Below, piece by piece: positions 5,589 through 8,286 of a stretch of DNA of 8,286 nucleotides; the stretch's first letter is position 1; each line of letters opens with the position of its first letter. This stretch comes from Dethiosulfovibrio sp. (GTDB taxonomy: Bacteria > Synergistota > Synergistia > Synergistales > Dethiosulfovibrionaceae). The notes under the pieces were generated by a model. The model did no database searches. It was not told the origin of the DNA and saw only the letters and a list, made by a program, of their open reading frames with translations. The stretch spans positions 1 through 8,286 of the forward strand of contig JAQUTB010000058.1 of NCBI GenBank assembly GCA_028709985.1, in the 5' to 3' direction. A program made the position numbers and the translations under genes.

Positions 5589-7415
5589 TTACTCGACAGT
5601 AACGCTCTTAGCCAGGTTTCTAGGCTGGTCTATCTCGGTTCCTCTCGCTAAGGCAACATAGTACGCGAACATCTGAAGCGGGATAACGGTCAAAAATGGC
5701 GTTAATTCCGGCTCAGTGGCTGGGACGGACAGAAGGTCCTCGACGTCCTTCAGATAGGATTCTCTCCCTACAGTGGTAATCGCGATAACTGGCGATTTTC
5801 TGGCCTTGGTCTCCTGAACGTTGGATAAGGTCTTCTCCCAAAGCTCGTCGTCCGGCATTACCACAACCACCGGCACTGCCCTGTCCAACAGAGCTATGGG
5901 GCCGTGTTTCATCTCCCCGGCTGCGTAAGCCTCGGCGTGGATATAGGATATCTCTTTGAGCTTTAAGGCTCCCTCCAGGGCTATAGGGAAAGAGAATCCT
6001 CTGCCGAGGAAGAGGAAGTCCCTCGCAAGAGAGTATTTTTCAGCCATTAATTTTACGGTGTCGCTGTTCTCCAACAAAGCCTCTATCTTATAGGGCATGG
6101 AGGTCATTTCCCTCAACAGCCTCTGCTCGTCGGTCTCCTTCAAAGATCCTCTGAGCTTCGCCAGGTACAGAGCCATAAGGTATAGCACCGCCATCTGACC
6201 GGTAAAGGTCTTGGTGGCAGCCACGCCGATCTCCGGCCCAGCCTTGAGCAGGAGTACGTCGTCCACCTCTCTTGCTATAGAGGAAAGGCCGTTGTTGGTT
6301 ATGGCGAGACACCTAGCCCCCTTTTCCTTGGCAAACCTCTCCGCCGCTAGGGTATCAAGGGTCTCTCCAGACTGAGAGACGAACACTGCAAGTGTGTCCT
6401 CGCCTATAGGTATGGATCGATATCTGTACTCGGATGCTATGTCGACCCTTACGTCAAGATCGGTGAAAAGGCCTATGACCCTCTCCGCGACGGAGGCAGC
6501 GTAGAAGGACGTTCCACAGGCCACCAGGTGTACCCTCTTTATGGATCTTGCCCAATCGGCGGTCCAGGAGAGCTCTTTGGAGAGGTCGACCTGTTCTCCC
6601 TCGGTCCTGCCTGTCAGGGTTTGACGCATAACAGCGCCCTGTTCGTTTATCTCCTTGAGCATAAAGTGAGGGTATCCACCCTTTTCAACCATGGATAGGT
6701 CCCAATCGACCTCAACGACATCCTTATCCAGTGGGTTACCCTCGCTGTCCCAGAAGGAGGCACCCTCCCGGGACAGACAGGCCATCTCTCCCTCTCCCAT
6801 ATAGACTATACGTCTCGTGTACTCCAAAACAGCCGGTACATCAGAAGCACACAGAGTCTCTCCGTCGCCTAAGGCCACTATCAAGGGGGAGCCCTTTCTT
6901 ATACAGTAAATATGGTCGTCGTCGTCGGCAAACATCACGGCTAAAGCAAAAGCACCGGTTATCCTTCGGTACAGTTCTATGAGAGCTTGCTTTGGATCCC
7001 CGGAATAGATCTTTCCCAGCAGCTGAGCGGCTACCTCCGTGTCGGTCTGAGAGGAAAATGTCACGCCCTCCGACAGAAGCGACTCTCTAAGCTCTGTATA
7101 GTTCTCTATTATCCCGTTATGGACCAATACCACCGACGAGGACGAATTACAGTGGGGATGGGCGTTCTCGACTGTAACACCGCCGTGGGTAGCCCACCTG
7201 GTGTGACCAATTCCCTGTTTTCCCTTCAAAGGATTGGCCTCCAACATCCTTACCAGGTCGGCCACCTTTCCTACCTCTCTGGACCTCTCTATTCCGTTCT
7301 CGCCGGATACCGCCATACCGGCGGAGTCGTATCCTCTGTACTCAAGCCGAGACAGGCCAGCCAACACTACGGTAGACACGTCCCTCGGCCCAACATATCC
7401 AACTATCCCACACAT
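5589..7415 (-). CDS. glmS: Glutamine:fructose-6-phosphate aminotransferase (GlmS)
   Basis: Cytoplasmic enzyme (EC 2.6.1.16) that makes glucosamine-6-phosphate from fructose-6-phosphate and glutamine, the first step to UDP-GlcNAc for peptidoglycan. Residue numbers here count from the upstream ATG (Met1). The N-terminal class II glutaminase domain (about 4-240) starts MCGIVGYVG with catalytic Cys4, then GHTRWATHG (72-80), HNGIIENY (101-108) and Asp127. Two SIS sugar-isomerase domains follow, with CGTS (302-305), SQSGET (349-354) and ATKTFTGQM (402-410), then ALEGALKLKEISY (481-493), HAEAYAAGEMKHGP (495-508) and the C-terminal DQPRNLAKSVTVE. All key residues are present and the length is normal. 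The start is placed at ATG 7413-7415 because the catalytic Cys must directly follow the removed Met. An in-frame ATG at 7419-7421 would add Met-Pro. The gene sits directly behind a glmS ribozyme and before its own terminator. Confidence 0.97.
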   Translation of the reverse strand: MCGIVGYVGPRDVSTVVLAGLSRLEYRGYDSAGMAVSGENGIERSREVGKVADLVRMLEANPLKGKQGIGHTRWATHGGVTVENAHPHCNSSSSVVLVHNGIIENYTELRESLLSEGVTFSSQTDTEVAAQLLGKIYSGDPKQALIELYRRITGAFALAVMFADDDDHIYCIRKGSPLIVALGDGETLCASDVPAVLEYTRRIVYMGEGEMACLSREGASFWDSEGNPLDKDVVEVDWDLSMVEKGGYPHFMLKEINEQGAVMRQTLTGRTEGEQVDLSKELSWTADWARSIKRVHLVACGTSFYAASVAERVIGLFTDLDVRVDIASEYRYRSIPIGEDTLAVFVSQSGETLDTLAAERFAKEKGARCLAITNNGLSSIAREVDDVLLLKAGPEIGVAATKTFTGQMAVLYLMALYLAKLRGSLKETDEQRLLREMTSMPYKIEALLENSDTVKLMAEKYSLARDFLFLGRGFSFPIALEGALKLKEISYIHAEAYAAGEMKHGPIALLDRAVPVVVVMPDDELWEKTLSNVQETKARKSPVIAITTVGRESYLKDVEDLLSVPATEPELTPFLTVIPLQMFAYYVALARGTEIDQPRNLAKSVTVE

Positions 7416-7426
7416 GGGCATTCACG

Positions 7427-7432
7427 TCCTCT
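7427..7432 (-). promoter_or_regulatory. Ribosome binding site of glmS
   Basis: AGAGGA on the minus strand, between the 3' end of the ribozyme (about 7438) and the start codon. It is 5 nt from the ATG at 7419-7421 but 11 nt from the ATG at 7413-7415, which enzyme chemistry requires. Spacing therefore favours the upstream ATG while protein function favours the downstream one. Confidence 0.6.
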
Positions 7433-7437
7433 CACTA

Positions 7438-7586
7438 CAGGGGAAACACGAGTTCCTTTGTCTCGACAGTCACCTGTCGTCTTTGTGAGCTCGTTTTTGG
7501 GAGTTTTCCCACCTCCCCAGGGGCATCCGCCGATGTATCGATAATCCCCCGACCTCGTCAACTGGAATCCATCCAGTCCAGGCGCT
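7438..7586 (-). ncRNA. glmS ribozyme / glucosamine-6-phosphate riboswitch
   Basis: Self-cleaving leader that uses glucosamine-6-P as cofactor and lowers glmS expression when the product is abundant. On the minus strand it begins A|GCGCCUGGACU, with cleavage expected between 7586 (A, -1) and 7585 (G, +1). P1 is a short hairpin, ACTGGA / TCCAGT (7561-7577). The conserved UUGACGAGG (7553-7561) and the core GGGGGAUUAUCGA then ACAUCGGCGGAUGCCCC (about 7519-7549) follow. P3 pairs the GGGGA region (near 7515) with UCCCCUG near 7438-7444. P4 is ACGAG/CUCGU (7448-7452 with 7490-7494), and P4.1 is CGACAG-GUGA-CUGUCG (7464-7479). Every part of the known architecture is present in order, and the element ends about 16 nt before the first glmS ATG. 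P1 is unusually short. Confidence 0.96.
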
Positions 7587-7603
7587 TACCAAAGGCGCGT
7601 CAT
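7586..7603 (-). other. Possible five-codon leader ORF ending at the ribozyme cleavage site
   Basis: ATG ACG CGC CTT TGG TAA (Met-Thr-Arg-Leu-Trp-stop) on the minus strand. AGGAG (7610-7614) lies 6 nt upstream, an ideal spacing, and a second copy GGAGG stands about 10 nt further up in an imperfect tandem repeat (GGAGGCGATA / GGAGCGATAG). The last A of the TAA stop is the -1 nucleotide of the glmS ribozyme. Such short frames occur by chance, so this is offered only as a candidate, and it requires transcription to start upstream of about 7615. Confidence 0.25.
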
Positions 7604-7643
7604 CTATCGCTCCTATCGCCTCCCTTCACAAAAAACTTAAAAC

Positions 7644-7685
7644 AAAAAAACATCGCCGTGAATTACATATTTAATTCACGGCGAT
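7644..7685 (-). terminator. Rho-independent terminator of glmM
   Basis: A 14-bp perfect stem (7652-7665 with 7672-7685) contains CGCCGTGAATTA and has a 6-nt loop. On the minus strand it is followed, after one G, by seven T (7644-7650). It starts 6 bp past the glmM stop codon (TAA 7692-7694). It separates glmM from the glmS leader, so glmS needs its own promoter or depends on readthrough. Confidence 0.92.
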
Positions 7686-7691
7686 TAAATA

Positions 7692-8286
7692 TTACCTCGC
7701 GGCCATGGAGGATATCTGATCCTCTATGGATTTTGAGAGAGAACAGACCACATCCAGATCCTCACACTCCACCAAAAGCCTGACGATAGGTTCTGTCCCA
7801 GAAGGACGGAGGAAAATTCGCCCGGAATCGCCAAGCATCCTAGAGGCCTCGTCGACCACGGAGATTATCCTTTTATCCTTCATGACAGCGTTTTTGTTGT
7901 GTACCGTTATGTTGGTGAGCTTCTGGGGAAAACGGCCAAAGCGATCCACCAGAGTCTGAACATCCTCGCCTATCTCGACGCAGGCCCTGACGAATAGGAA
8001 TCCGGTACATATACCGTCGCCGGTCTTCGTGTAGGGGGAAACGATAACGTGCCCTGACTGCTCTCCTCCAAGACATGCTCCCTCTTCCCTCATGGCCTGC
8101 AGGACGTATCTATCCCCTACGGGACACCTAAAAGTCTTTATACCGGCCCTGTCCATGTGCTTGTCCAGTGCAAGGTTGCTCATAACAGTTGTGACAACCC
8201 CTGATCCAAGAAGGCCTTTTTCCTTGAGCCATCGGCCCATAACCCATAGGATTATATCTACGTCCAGAGTTCTTCCTCTTCGGTCG
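7692..8286 (-). CDS. glmM: Phosphoglucosamine mutase (GlmM), C-terminal part
   Basis: Converts glucosamine-6-P to glucosamine-1-P (EC 5.4.2.10), the step after GlmS. Only the last 197 residues are in the window. The frame is open to the right edge, so the gene continues beyond it; the full enzyme is about 450 aa, and the phosphoserine loop and DGDADR metal site lie outside. Visible family marks are VVTTVMSNLALDK, VGDRYVL, the sugar-binding GGEQSGHVI (GEQSGH at about 8049-8066), TKTGDGI, FPQKLTN, and the phosphate-binding RPSGTEP (7788-7808) near the C terminus. An internal ATG at 8238-8240 is not the start, because homology continues upstream (GRTLDVDIILWV). Transcribed in the same direction as glmS, which begins about 277 bp downstream after a terminator. 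Confidence 0.95.
   Translation of the reverse strand, partial: DRRGRTLDVDIILWVMGRWLKEKGLLGSGVVTTVMSNLALDKHMDRAGIKTFRCPVGDRYVLQAMREEGACLGGEQSGHVIVSPYTKTGDGICTGFLFVRACVEIGEDVQTLVDRFGRFPQKLTNITVHNKNAVMKDKRIISVVDEASRMLGDSGRIFLRPSGTEPIVRLLVECEDLDVVCSLSKSIEDQISSMAAR

Noticed and set aside
1..8286. Mobile elements, CRISPR arrays, tRNA or phage remnants
   Set aside because: I saw no transposase or integrase signatures, no regularly spaced repeats, no tRNA cloverleaf and no abrupt composition change on reading the window.

Overview
This 8.3 kb window is an ordinary bacterial chromosome segment with about 53% GC by eye. Every confidently recognised protein gene lies on the minus strand, so it reads from right to left. 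Gene content and protein character suggest an anaerobic bacterium such as a member of the Synergistota (Dethiosulfovibrio-like). That placement is an impression from the mix of TRAP transporters, the codon style and the glmS leader; it was not tested by a search.

Right part (about 5540-8286), amino-sugar synthesis for the cell wall. The 3' end of glmM (phosphoglucosamine mutase, cut by the window edge) is followed by a strong hairpin terminator. A complete glmS ribozyme/riboswitch lies at about 7438-7586 and leads directly into glmS (glutamine:fructose-6-phosphate aminotransferase). GlmS makes glucosamine-6-P and GlmM isomerises it to glucosamine-1-P. The ribozyme should cut the glmS mRNA when glucosamine-6-P is plentiful. 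A five-codon reading frame with a good ribosome binding site ends exactly at the ribozyme cleavage point. glmS ends in its own bidirectional-looking terminator.

Left part (about 150-5530), a six-gene uronate catabolic operon: kduD, an IclR-family regulator, kduI, then the TRAP transporter genes dctP, dctQ and dctM. It has a recognisable promoter (perfect TATAAT) just after the glmS terminator, a 13-bp perfect palindrome in the leader that may be an operator, and an 18-bp hairpin terminator overlapping the dctM stop codon. KduI and KduD turn 5-keto-4-deoxyuronate into 2-keto-3-deoxygluconate. The TRAP system probably imports the uronate or a precursor, and the IclR protein probably senses a pathway intermediate. 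No lyase, unsaturated glucuronyl hydrolase, KDG kinase or KDPG aldolase is present here.

The most striking defect is in dctP, the periplasmic binding-protein gene. A single in-frame TAA replaces what the family normally has as Tyr, at codon 223 of about 333, while the rest of the frame continues perfectly. It is either a recent point-mutation pseudogene or a sequencing error. The left 150 bases hold only a possible 3' end of a convergent plus-strand gene. I saw no tRNA, rRNA, CRISPR array or insertion sequence.
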